Below, one piece after another: positions 50,607 to 62,454 of a stretch of DNA of 64,000 nucleotides (position 1 is the first letter of the stretch; every line of letters starts with the position of its first letter). The DNA is taken from the NCBI RefSeq assembly GCF_019925205.1, contig NW_026869896.1, positions 2,542,001 through 2,606,000 of the forward strand, given 5' to 3'. Made by a program: the position numbers and the translations under genes. This DNA comes from Metopolophium dirhodum (lineage: Eukaryota > Arthropoda > Insecta > Hemiptera > Aphididae). A model generated the notes under the pieces. The model searched no databases, was not told the DNA's origin, and saw only the letters and a program-made list of their open reading frames with translations.

Positions 50607-52035
50607 CAACTTATCTATCTATATGTGACCAATGTATTTGCGATTGTCTGAAGTCTTATTCAACAACAACTTATGTGTTTTTTTTATTTGAAATGATTTA
50701 CCCCATCAATGAAAAATTTTAATACTATCGTAATAATTGAGTTCTAAATTCTAGTTTCCTGAACGTCTAGTTAATTTATAGTGGATAAATGTATTTGCAA
50801 TTGTCTGAAGTCTTATTCATCAACATATTTTTTTTTTTTTAATTTGAAATGATGTACACCAACAATGGAAATGTTAATATCAAAGTATTTATTGAGTTCT
50901 AAATTCTAGATTATCTGATCATCTAGTTAATGTATAGTGGATAAATGTGTTTGCAATTGTCTGATGTTTTTTTTTAATTTGAAATGATGTACACCAAAAA
51001 TGGAAATGTTAATATCAAAGTATTTATTGACTTCTAAATTCTAGTTTTGCGTACAACTAATCTATCTATAGTTGACTAATGTATTTGCAATTGTCTGAAG
51101 TCTTATTCATCAACATATTATGTTTTTTTTTAATTTGAAATGATGTACACCAACAATGGAAATGTTAATATCAAAGTATTCATTGACTTCTAAATTCTAT
51201 TTTTCTGATCATCTAGTTAATGTATAGTGGATAAATGTATTTTCAATTGTCTGAAGTCTTATTCATCAACATATTATGCTTTTTTTTAATTTGAAATGAT
51301 GTACCCCAACAATAAATAACGTTAATATTAACGTAATTATTGATTTTTAAATTCTAGTTTTGGGTTCAACTAATCTATATATATGTGACTAATGTATCTA
51401 CAATTGTCTGAAGTCTTATTCGTCAACAAATTATGTTTTTTTTTTAATTTGAAATGATGTACCCCAACAATGAAAAATATTAATATAAGCGTAATTATTG
51501 AGTTTTAAATTCTAGTTTTGGGTTCAACTAATCTATATATAGGTGACTAATGTATCTACAATTGTCTGAAGTCTTATTCGTCAACAAATTATGTTTTTTT
51601 TTAATTTGAAATGTTGTACCCCAACAATGAAAAATATTAATATAAGCGTAATTATTGATTTTTAAATTCTAGTTTTGGGTTTCAACTTATCTATCTATAT
51701 GTGACCAATGTATTTGCGATTGTCTGAAGTCTTATTCGTCAACAAATTAGGTTTTTTATAAATTTGAAATGATGTAACCCAAGACTAAAAAATGTTCATA
51801 TAAGCGTTAATATTGAGTTCTAAATTCTAGTTTTCTGATCATGTAGTTTATGTATAGTGGATAAATGTGTTTGCTATTGTCTGAAGTCTTATTCATCAAC
51901 ATATTATGTTTTTTTTTAATTTGAAATAATGTACACCAACAATGGAAATGTTAATATCAAAGTATTTATTGACTTCTAAATTCTAGTTTTCTGATCATCT
52001 AGTTAATGTATAGTGGATAAATGTATTTGCAATTG
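50607..52035. repeat. HOR-E unit 2 with one inserted monomer
   Basis: This matches unit 1 at 1,546 until about 51,480, then at 1,704 (AATAATG at 50,221 and 51,925) after gaining one 158-bp monomer. It ends near 52,035, where AACTGTCTGAAG becomes AATTGTCTGAAG and the HOR-B-like order resumes. Confidence 0.87.
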
Positions 52036-52701
52036 TCTGAAGTCTTATTCATCAACATATTATGCTTTTTTTTAATTTGAAATGATGTACCCTAACAATG
52101 AATAACGTTAATATTAACGTAATTATTGATTTTTAAATTCTAGTTTTGGGTTCAACTAATCTATGTATAGGTGACTAATGTATCTACAATTGACTAAAGT
52201 CTTATTCATCAACTTATTATGTTTTTTATAAATTTGAAATGATGTAACCTAAGACTAAAAAATGTTCATATAAGCGTTAATATTGAGTTCTAAATACTAG
52301 TTTATCTGATCATCTAGTTAATGTATAGTGGATAAATGTATTTGCAATTGTCTGAAGTCTTATTCATTAACATATTATGTTTTTTTTTAATTTGAAATGA
52401 TGTACCCCAACAATGAATAATGTTTTTATTAACGTAATAATTGAGTTCTAAATTCTAGTTTTTCTGATCATCTAGATAATGTATAGTGGATAAATGTATT
52501 TGCAATTTTTTGAAGTCTTAATCGTCAAATAATTATATTAATTTTTAATTTGAAATGATTTACCCAAATAATGAAAAATATTAATATAAGCGTAATTATT
52601 GAGTTCTAAATTCTAGTTTTTCTGATCATCTAGATAATATATAGTGGATAAATGTATTTGCAATTGACTAAAGTCTTAATCGTCAAAAAATTTTATTTTT
52701 T

Positions 52702-52727
52702 AACACTTTTCTTAAGTTTGGTTTCAT
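52702..52727 (+). other. 26-bp patch unlike the satellite
   Basis: After CAAAAAATTTTATTTTT the sequence reads AACACTTTTCTTAAGTTT and GGTTTCAT, then rejoins the satellite at AATTCTAGTTTTGGG. The homologous monomer at 48,670-48,770 has the T tract, the TTTGAAATGATGTA box and about 70 bp of left half here instead. The patch contains CTTAAG and resembles no other monomer region I could find. It may be filler at a repaired break, or strongly diverged sequence. Confidence 0.7.
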
Positions 52728-52747
52728 AATTCTAGTTTTGGGTTAAA

Positions 52748-52760
52748 CTAATTTTTTTTT
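52748..52760 (+). repeat. Second breakpoint, ~25 bp after the patch
   Basis: The right half GGGTTAAACTAA (shared with 48,772-48,783) stops and runs straight into TTTTTTTTTAATTTG of the next monomer. The rest of the right half and the TCTTATTC block are missing. Together with the patch this shows two lesions within 60 bp, most simply one complex repair event. Confidence 0.75.
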
Positions 52761-53660
52761 AATTTGAAATGATGTACCCCAACAATGAAAAATATTAATA
52801 TAAGCGTAATTATTGAGTATTAAATTCTAGTTCGCAGATCATCTAGTTAATGTATAGTGGATAAATGTATTTGCAATTGTCTGAAGTCTTATTCATCAAC
52901 ATATTTTTTTTTTTTTAATTTGAAATGATGTACACCAACAATGGAAATGTTAATATCAAAGTATTTATTGAGTTCTAAATTCTAGATTATCTGAACATCT
53001 AGTTAATTTATAGTGGATAAATGTATTTGCAATTGTCTGAAGTCTTATTTATCAACATATTATGTTTTTTTTTTTAATTTGAAATGATGTACCCCAACAT
53101 TGAATAATGTTAATATGAACGTAATTATTGAGTTTTAATTTCTAGTTTTGGGTTCAACTAATCTATCTATAGGTGACTAATGTATCTACAATTGTCTGAA
53201 GTCTTATTCGTCAACAAATTATGTTTTTTTTTAATTTGAAATGATGTACCGCAACAATGAAAAATATTAATATAAGCGGAATTATTGAGTTTTAAATTCT
53301 AGTTCGCACATCATCTAGTTATGTATAGTGGATAAATGTATTTGCAATTGTCTGAAGTCTTTTTCGTCAAGATATTATGTTTTTTTTTAATTTGAAATGA
53401 TATACACCAACAATGGAAATGTTAATATCAAAGTATTCATTGACTTCTAAATTCTATTTTTCTGATCATCTAGTTAATGTATAGTGGATAAATGTATTTT
53501 CAATTGTCTGAAGTCTTATTCATCAACATATTATGCTTTTTTTTAATTTGAAATGATGTACCCCAACAATGAATAACGTTAATATTAACGTAATTATTGA
53601 TTTTTAAATTCTAGTTTTGACTTCAACTAATCTATCTATAGGTGACCAATGTATTTGCAA

Positions 53661-55905
53661 TTGTTTGAAGTCTTATTCGTCAAGATATTATGTTTTTTTT
53701 TAATTTGAAATTATGTACCCCAACAATGAAAAATATTAATATAAGCGTAATTATTGAGTTTTAAATTCTAGTTTTGGGTTCAACTAATCTATCTATAGCT
53801 GACTAATGTATTTGCAGTTGACTAAAGTCTTATTCAACAACAATTTATGTATTATTATTATTTATTTATATATTAATTATTGATTTTTAAATTCTAGTTT
53901 TGGGTTTCAACTAATCTATCCATAGGTGACTAATGTATTTGAGATTGTCTGAAGTCTTATTCGTCAACAAATTATGTTTTATTTTAATTTGAAATGATGT
54001 ACACCAACAATGGAAATGTTAATATCAAAGTATTTATTGAGTTCTAAATTCTAGTTTTGCGTACAACTAATCTATCTATAGGTGACTAATGTACTTGCAA
54101 TTAACTAAAGTCTCATTCATCAACTTATTATGTTTTTTATAAATTTGAAATTATGTAACCCAAGACTAAAAAATGTTCATATAACCGTTTATTATTGAGT
54201 TCTAAATTCTAGTTTTCTAAACATCTAGTTAATTTATATTAGATAAATGTATTTGCAATTGTCTGAAGTCTTAATCGTCGAAAAATAATATTTTTTTTTA
54301 ATTTGAAATGATGTACCCCAACAATGAATAACGTTAATATTAACGTAATTATTGATTTTTAAATTCTAGTTTTGGGTTTCAACTAATCTATCTATAGGTG
54401 ACTAATGTATCTACAATTGTCTGAAGTCTTATTCGTCTACAAATTATATTTTTTTTTAATTTGAAATGATGTACACCAACAATGGAAATGTTAATATTAA
54501 AGTATTTATTGAGTTCTAAATTCTAGTTTATCTGATCATCTAGTTAATGTATAGTGGATAAATGTGTTTGCAATTGTCTGATGTTTTTTTTTAATTTGAA
54601 ATGATGTACACCAAAAATGGAAATGTTTATATCAAAGTATTTATTGACTTCTAAATTTTAGTTTTGCGTACAACTAATCTATCTATAGTTGACTAATGTA
54701 TTTGAAATTGACTAAAGTCTCATTCATCAACTTATTATGTTTTTTATAAATTTAAAATTATGTAACCCAAGACTAAAAAATGTTCATATAAGCGTTAATA
54801 TTGAGTTCTAAATTCTAGTTTTCTGATCATGTTGATTATGTATAATGGATAAATGTATTTACAATTGTCTGAAGTCTTATTCAACAACAATTTAAGGTTT
54901 TTTTAATTTGAAATGATTTTCCTTAATAATGAAAAATGTTAATATTAACATAATAATTGAGTTCTAAATTCTAGTTTTCTGAACAACTAGTTAATTTATA
55001 GTGGATAAATTTATTTGCAATTGTCTGAAGTCTTAATCGTCGAAAAATTATATTTTTTTTTAATTTGAAATGTTGTACCCCAACAATAAATAACGTTAAT
55101 TTTACGTAATTATTGATTTCTTAATTCTAGTTATGGGTTCAACTTATCTATCTATAGGTGACTAATGTATTTGCAGTTGACTAAAGTCTTATTCAACAAC
55201 AATTTATGTATTATTATTATTTATTTATATATTAATAATTGATTTTTAAATTCTAGTTTTGACTTCAACTTATCTATCTATAGGTGACCAATGTATTTGC
55301 AATTGTTTGAAGTCTTATTCGTCAACAAATTATGTTTTTTTTTAATTTGAAATGATGTACCCCAACAATGAAAAATATTAATATAAGCGTAATTATTGAG
55401 TTTTAAATTCTAGTTCGCACATCATCTAGTTAATGTATAGTGGATAAATGTATTTGCAATTGTCTAAAGTCTTATTCAACAACAATTTATGTATTATTAT
55501 TATTTATTTATATATTAATTATTGATTTTTAAATTCTAGTTTTGGGTTCAACTAATCTATCTATAGGTGACTAATGTATTTGAGATTGTCTGAAGTCTTA
55601 TTCAACAACAATTTATGTATTATTATTATTTATTTATATATTAATTATTGATTTTTAAATTCTAGTTTTGGGTTTCAACTTATCTATCTATATGTGACCA
55701 ATGTATTTGCGATTGTCTGAAGTCTTATTCAACAACAACTTATGTGTTTTTTTTTATTTGAAATGATTTACCCCATCAATGAAAAATTTTAATATTATCG
55801 TAATAATTGAGTTCTAAATTCTAGTTTCCTGAACGTCTAGTTAATTTATAGTGGATAAATGTATTTGCAATTGTCTGAAGTCTTATTCATCAACATATTA
55901 TGTTT
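53661..55905. repeat. HOR-F unit 1 (~2.24 kb)
   Basis: This matches 58,600-60,999. The offset is 4,936 at the class B monomer (53,821 and 58,757) and 5,094 further on (AAATGTTTAT 54,621 and 59,715; GACTTCAAC 55,261 and 60,355). The 158-bp step is explained near 54,310. There this copy joins the TTAATCGTCG monomer start to a palindrome-monomer end, whereas unit 2 keeps two separate monomers. The match ends at 55,905 inside a T tract. Confidence 0.83.
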
Positions 55906-58605
55906 TTTTATAAATTTGAAATGATGTAACCCAAGACTAAAAAATGTTCATATAAGCCTTAATTTTGAGTTCTAAATTCTAGTTTTCTGATCATGTAGTT
56001 TATGTATAGTGGATAAATGTATTTGCGATTGTCTGAAGACTTATTCGTCAACAAATTAGGTTTTTTATAAATTTGAAATGATGTACCCCAACAATGAAAA
56101 TGTTAATATCTCCGTAATTATTGACTTCTAAATTCTAGTTTTCTGATCATCTAGTTAATTTATAGTGGATAAATGTATTTGCAATTGTCTGAAGTCTTAT
56201 TCAACAACAACTTATGTGTTTTTTTTATTTGAAATGATTTACTCCATCAATGAAAAATATTAATATAAGCGTAATTATTGAGTTTTAAATTCTAGTCTGC
56301 AGATCATCTAGTTAATGTATAGTGGATAACTGTATTTGCAATTGTCTGAAGTCTTATTCGTCAACAAATTATGTTTTTTTTAATTTGAAATGATGTACCG
56401 CAACAATGAAAAATATTAATATAAGCGGAATTATTGAGTTTTAAATTCTAGTTCGCACATCATCTAGTTAATGTATAGTGGATAAATGTATTTGCAAATT
56501 TCTGAAGTCTTATTCGTCAAGATATTATGTTTTTTTTTAATTTGAAATGATGTACACCAACAATGGAAATGTTAATATCAAAGTATTCATTGACTTCTAA
56601 ATTCTATTTTTCTGATCATCTAGTTAATGTATAGTGGATACATGTATTTTCAATTGTCTGAAGTCTTATTCATCAACATATTATGCTTTTTTTTAATTTG
56701 AAATGATGTACCCCAACAATGAATAACGTTAATATTAACGTAATTATTGATTTTTAAATTCTAGTTTTGTGTTCAACTAATCTATATATAGGTGACTAAT
56801 GTATCTACAATTGTCTGAAGTCTTATTCGTCAACAAATTATGTTTTTTTTTAATTTGAAATGATGTACCCCAACAATGAAAAATATTAATATAAGCGTAA
56901 TTATTGAGTTTTAAATTCTAGTTTTGTGTTCAACTAATCTATCTATAGCTGACTAATGTATTTGCAGTTGACTAAAGTCTTATTCAACAACAATTTATGT
57001 ATTATTATTATTTATTTATATATTAATTATTGATTTTTAAATTCTAGTTTTGGGTTTCAACTAATCTATCTATAGGTGACTAATGTATTTGAGATTGTCT
57101 GAAGTCTTATTCATCAACATATTATGCTTTTTTTTAATTTGAAATGATGTACCCCAACAATGAATAACGTTTATATTAACGTAATTATTGATTTTTAAAT
57201 TCTAGTTTTGGGTTTCAACTAATCTATCTATAGGTGACTAATGTATCTACAATTGTCTGAAGTCTTATTCGTCTACAAATTATATTTTTTTTTAATTTGA
57301 AATGACGTACCCCAACAATGAAAAATATTAATATAAGCGTAATTATTGAGTTTTAAATTCTAGTTCGCAGATCATCTATTAATTAATTAATTATATTTTT
57401 TTTTTAATTTGAAATGATGTACACCAACAATGGAAATGTTAATATTAAAGTATTTATTGAGTTCTAAATTCTAGTTTATCTGATCATCTAGTTAATTTAT
57501 AGTGGATAAATGTATTTGCAATTGTCTGAAGTCTTATTCATCAACATATTATGTTTTTTTTTAATTTGAAATGATGTACACCAACAATGGAAATGTTAAT
57601 ATCAAAGTATTTATTGAGTTCTAAGTTCTAGTTTATCTGATCATCTAGTTAATGTATAGTGGATAAATGTGTTTGCAATTGTCTGATGTTTTTTTTTAAT
57701 TTGAAATGATGTACACCAACAATGGAAATGTTAATATCAAAGTTTTTATTGAGTTCTAAATTCTAGTTTTGCGTATAACTAATCTATCTATAGTTGACTA
57801 ATGTATTTGCAATTGACTAAAGTCTCATTCATCAACTTATTATGTTTTTTATAAATTTAAAATTATGTAACCCAAGACTAAAAAATGTTCATATAAGCGT
57901 TAATATTGAGTTCTAAATTCTAGTTTTCTGATCATGTTGTTTATGTATAATGGATAAATGTATTTGCAATTGTCTGAAGTCTTATTCAACAACAATTTAA
58001 GGTTTTTTTAATTTGAAATGATTTTCCCTAATAATGAAAAATGTTAATAATAACATAATAATTGAGTTCTAAATTCTAATTTTCTGAACATCTAGTTAAT
58101 TTATAGTGGATAAATGTATTTGCAATTGTCTGAAGTCTTAATCGTCGAAAAAATATATTTTTTTTTAATTTGAAATGATGTACCGCAACAATGAAAAATA
58201 TTAATATAAGCGGAATTATTGAGTTTTAAATTCTAGTTCGCACATCATCTAGTTAATGTATAGTGGATAAATGTATTTGCGATTGTCTGAAGTCTTATTC
58301 ATCAACATATTATGTTTTTTTTTAATTTGAAATGATGTACCGCAACAATGAAAAATATTAATATAAGCGGAATTATTGAGTTTTAAATTCTAGTTCGCAC
58401 ATCATCTAGTTAATGTATAGTGGATAAATGTATTTGCAATTGTCTGAAGTCTTATTCATCAACATATTATGTTTTTTTTTAATTTGAAATGATGTACCGC
58501 AACAATGAAAAATATTAATATAAGCGGAATTATTGAGTTTTAAATTCTAGTTCGCACATCATCTAGTTAATGTATAGTGGATAAATGTATTTGCAATTGT
58601 CTGAA
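55906..58605. repeat. Mosaic block between HOR-F copies
   Basis: This includes monomers of the TTATAAATTTGAAATGATG type, the CTGCAG type, a palindrome monomer near 56,726 and one with a mutated dyad near 57,167 (ACGTTTATATTAACGT), and class B near 56,983. It also has a TTAA-repeat junction at 57,379-57,393 and three similar GTACCGC monomers in a row (about 58,150-58,600, period 157-159). The part 57,530-58,260 recurs at 60,973-61,704 (offset 3,443-3,444), sharing CAAAGTTTTTATTG and TTCTAATTTTCTG. Confidence 0.8.
57379..57393 (+). repeat. TTAA microrepeat at a truncated-monomer junction
   Basis: GATCATCTA runs into TTAATTAATTAATTA and then TATATTTTTTTTTTAATTTG. The usual GTTAATGTATAGTGGATAAA tail and the following TCTTATTC block are missing. 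It looks like an off-register deletion with a small expansion of TTAA at the joint. I saw no other copy of this junction. Confidence 0.75.
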
Positions 58606-60999
58606 GTCTTATTCATCAACATATTATGCTTTTTTTTAATTTGAAATGATGTACCCCAACAATGAAAAATATTAATATAAGCGTAATTATTGAGTTTTAA
58701 ATTCTAGTTTTGGGTTCAACTAATCTATCTATAGCTGACTAATGTATTTGCAGTTGACTAAAGTCTTATTCAACAACAATTTATGTATTGTTATTATTTA
58801 TTTATATATTAATTATTGATTTTTAAATTCTAGTTTTGGGTTTCAACTAATCTATCCATAGGTGACTAATGTATTTGAGATTGTCTGAAGTCTTATTCGT
58901 CAACAAATTATGTTTTTTTTTTAATTTGAAATGATGTACACCAACAATGGAAATGTTAATATCAAAGTATTTATTGAGTTCTAAATTCTAGTTTTGCGTA
59001 CAACTAATCTATCTATAGGTGACTAATGTATTTGCAATTAACTAAAGTCTCATTCATCAACTTATTATGTTTTTTATAAATTTGAAATTATGTAACCCAA
59101 GACTAAAAAATGTTCATATAACCGTTAATATTGAGTTCTAAATTCTAGTTTTCTGAACATCTAGTTAATTTATATTAGATAAATGTATTTGCAATTGTCT
59201 GAAGTCTTAATCGTCGAAAAATAATATTTTTTTTTAATTTGAAATGATGTACCCCAACAATGAATACTGTTAATATTTACGTAATAATTGAGTTCTAAAT
59301 TCTAGTTTTTCTGATCATCTAGATAATGTATAGTGGATAAGTGTATTTGCAATTGTCTGAAGTCTTATTCATCAACATATTATGCTTTTTTTTAATTTGA
59401 AATGATGTACCCCAACAATGAATAACGTTAATATTAACGTAATTATTGATTTTTAAATTCTAGTTTTGGTTTTCAACTAATCTATCTATAGGTGACTAAT
59501 TTATCTACAATTGTCTGAAGTCTTATTCGTCTACAAATTATATTTTTTTTTAATTTGAAATGATGTACACCAACAATGGAAATGTTAATATTAAAGTATT
59601 TATTGAGTTCTAAATTCTAGTTTATCTGATCATCTAGTTAATGTATAGTGGATAAATGTGTTTGCAATTGTCTGATGTTTTTTTTTAATTTGAAATGATG
59701 TACACCAAAAATGGAAATGTTTATATCAAAGTATTTATTGACTTCTAAATTTTAGTTTTGCGTACAACTAATCTATCTATAGTTGACTAATGTATTTGAA
59801 ATTGACTAAAGTCTCATTCATCAACTTATTATGTTTTTTATAAATTTAAAATTATGTAACCCAAGACTAAAAAATGTTCATATAAGCGTTAATATTGAGT
59901 TCTAAATTCTAGTTTTCTGATCATGTTGATTATGTATAATGGATAAATGTATTTACAATTGTCTGAAGTCTTATTCAACAACAATTTAAGGTTTTTTTAA
60001 TTTGAAATGATTTTCCTTAATAATGAAAAATGTTAATATTAACATAATAATTCAGTTCTAAATTCTAGTTTTCTGAACAACTAGTTAATTTATAGTGGAT
60101 AAATTTATTTGCAATTGTCTGAAGTCTTAATCGTCGAAAAATTATATTTTTTTTTAATTTGAAATGTTGTACCCCAACAATAAATAACGTTAATTTTACG
60201 TAATTATTGATTTCTTAATTCTAGTTATGGGTTCAACTTATCTATCTATAGGTGACTAATGTATTTGCAGTTGACTAAAGTCTTATTCAACAACAATTTA
60301 TGTATTATTATTATTTATTTATATATTAATTATTGATTTTTAAATTCTAGTTTTGACTTCAACTAATCTATCTATAGGTGACCAATGTATTTGCAATTGT
60401 TTGAAGTCTTATTCGTCAACAAATTATGTTTTTTTTTAATTTGAAATGATGTACCCCAACAATGAAAAATATTAATATAAGCGTAATTATTGAGTTTTAA
60501 ATTCTAGTTCGCACATCATCTAGTTAATGTATAGTGGATAAATGTATTTGCAATTGTCTGAAGTCTTATTCAACAACAATTTATGTATTATTATTATTTA
60601 TTTATATATTAATTATTGATTTTTAAATTCTAGTTTTGGGTTCAACTAATCTATCTATAGGTGACTAATGTATTTGAGATTGTCTGAAGTCTTATTCAAC
60701 AACAATTTATGTATTATTATTATTTAGTTATATATTAATTATTGATTTTTAAATTCTAGTTTTGGGTTTCAACTTATCTATCTATATGTGACCAATGTAT
60801 TTGCGATTGTCTGAAGTCTTATTCAACAACAACTTATGTGTTTTTTTTTATTTGAAATGATTTACCTCATCAATGAAAAATTTTAATATTACCGTAATAA
60901 TTGAGTTCTAAATTCTAGTTTCCTGAACGTCTAGTTAATTTATAGTGGATAAATGTATTTGCAATTGTCTGAAGTCTTATTCATCAACATATTATGTTT
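58606..60999. repeat. HOR-F unit 2 (~2.4 kb)
   Basis: This is the second copy of HOR-F, one monomer longer than unit 1 (see there). Shared rare variants include AAATTTTAGTTTTGCG (about 54,654 and 59,748), TTTGAAATTGACTAAAG, ATGTTGTACCCC and TTTTGACTTCAAC. The end blends into the block shared with 57.5-58.3 kb. Confidence 0.83.
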
Positions 61000-62454
61000 T
61001 TTTTTAATTTGAAATGATGTACACCAACAATGGAAATGTTAATATCAAAGTATTTATTGAGTTCTAAGTTCTAGTTTATCTGATCATCTAGTTAATGTAT
61101 AGTGGATAAATGTGTTTGCAATTGTCTGATGTTTTTTTTTAATTTGAAATGATGTACACCAACAATGGAAATGTTAATATCAAAGTTTTTATTGAGTTCT
61201 AAATTCTAGTTTTGCGTATAACTAATCTATCTATAGTTGACTAATGTATTTGCAATTGACTAAAGTCTCATTCATCAACTTATTATGTTTTTTATAAATT
61301 TAAAATTATGTAACCCAAGACTAAAAAATGTTCATATAAGCGTTAATATTGAGTTCTAAATTCTAGTTTTCTGATCATGTTGTTTATGTATAATGGATAA
61401 ATGTATTTGCAATTGTCTGAAGTCTTATTCAACAACAATTTAAGGTTTTTTTTAATTTGAAATGATTTTCCCTAATAATGAAAAATGTTAATATTAACAT
61501 AATAATTGAGTTCTAAATTCTAATTTTCTGAACATCTAGTTAATTTATAGTGGATAAATGTATTTGCAATTGTCTGAAGTCTTAATCGTCGAAAAAATAT
61601 ATTTTTTTTTAATTTGAAATGATGTACCGCAACAATGAAAAATATTAATATAAGCGGAATTATTGAGTTTTAAATTCTAGTTCGCACATCATCTAGTTAA
61701 TGTATAGTGGATAAATGTATTTGCAATTGTCTGAAGTCTTATTCGTCAAGATATTATGTTTTTTTTTAATTTGAAATGTTGTATACCAACAATGGAAATG
61801 TTAATATCTCCGTAATTATTGACTTCTAAATTCTAGTTTTCTGATCATCTAGTTAATTTATAGTGGATAAATGTATTTGCAATTGTCTGAAGTCTTATTC
61901 AACAACAACTTATGTGTTTTTTTTATTTGAAATGATGTACCGCAACAATGAAAAATATTAATATAAGCGGAATTATTGAGTTTTAAATTCTAGTTCGCAC
62001 ATCATCTAGTTAATGTATAGTGGATAAATGTATTTGCAATTGTCTGAAGTCTTATTCGTCAAGATATTATGTTTTTTTTTAATTTGAAATGATGTACACC
62101 AACAATGGAAATGTTAATATCAAAGTATTCATTGACTTCTAAATTCTATTTTTCTGATCATCTAGTTAATGTATAGTGGATAAATGTATTTTCAATTGTC
62201 TGAAGTCTTATTCATCAACATATTATGCTTTTTTTTAATTTGAAATGATGTACCCCAACAATGAATAACGTTAATATTAACGTAATTATTGATTTTTAAA
62301 TTCTAGTTTTGGGTTCAACTAATCTATATATAGGTGACTAATGTATCTACAATTGTCTGAAGTCTTATTCGTCAACAAATTATGTTTTTTTTAATTTGAA
62401 ATGATGTACCCCAACAATGAAAAATATTAATATAAGCGTAATTATTGAGTTTTA
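61000..62454. repeat. Mosaic block after HOR-F unit 2
   Basis: The first 700 bp repeats 57,530-58,260. Then come CGTCAAGATATT, CAACAACAACTTATG and GTACCGC monomers and one palindrome monomer (near 62,269). A CAACAACAACTTATG left end here continues as GATGTACCGC rather than the usual GATTTACTCC (61,909-61,943), another left-half mosaic. No gene is present. Confidence 0.8.

Larger units (their letters stand above)
52036..53660. repeat. Rearranged block containing the only non-satellite patch
   Basis: The first 650 bp repeats 48,190-48,690 (CTATGTATAGG at 48,314 and 52,161, offset 3,847, growing by extra monomers). It is broken at about 52,700-52,752. Ordinary monomers follow: a T13 type near 52,904, a T11 type near 53,066, one with GTTATGTATAG (two bases lost near 53,319), a palindrome monomer near 53,577 and a TTTTGACTTCAACTAATC monomer at 53,615. 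Confidence 0.8.

Noticed and set aside
52700..52760. A transposable element insertion
   Set aside because: The foreign-looking patch is only about 26 bp, with no terminal inverted repeats, target duplication or coding sequence. An excision footprint remains possible but unproved.
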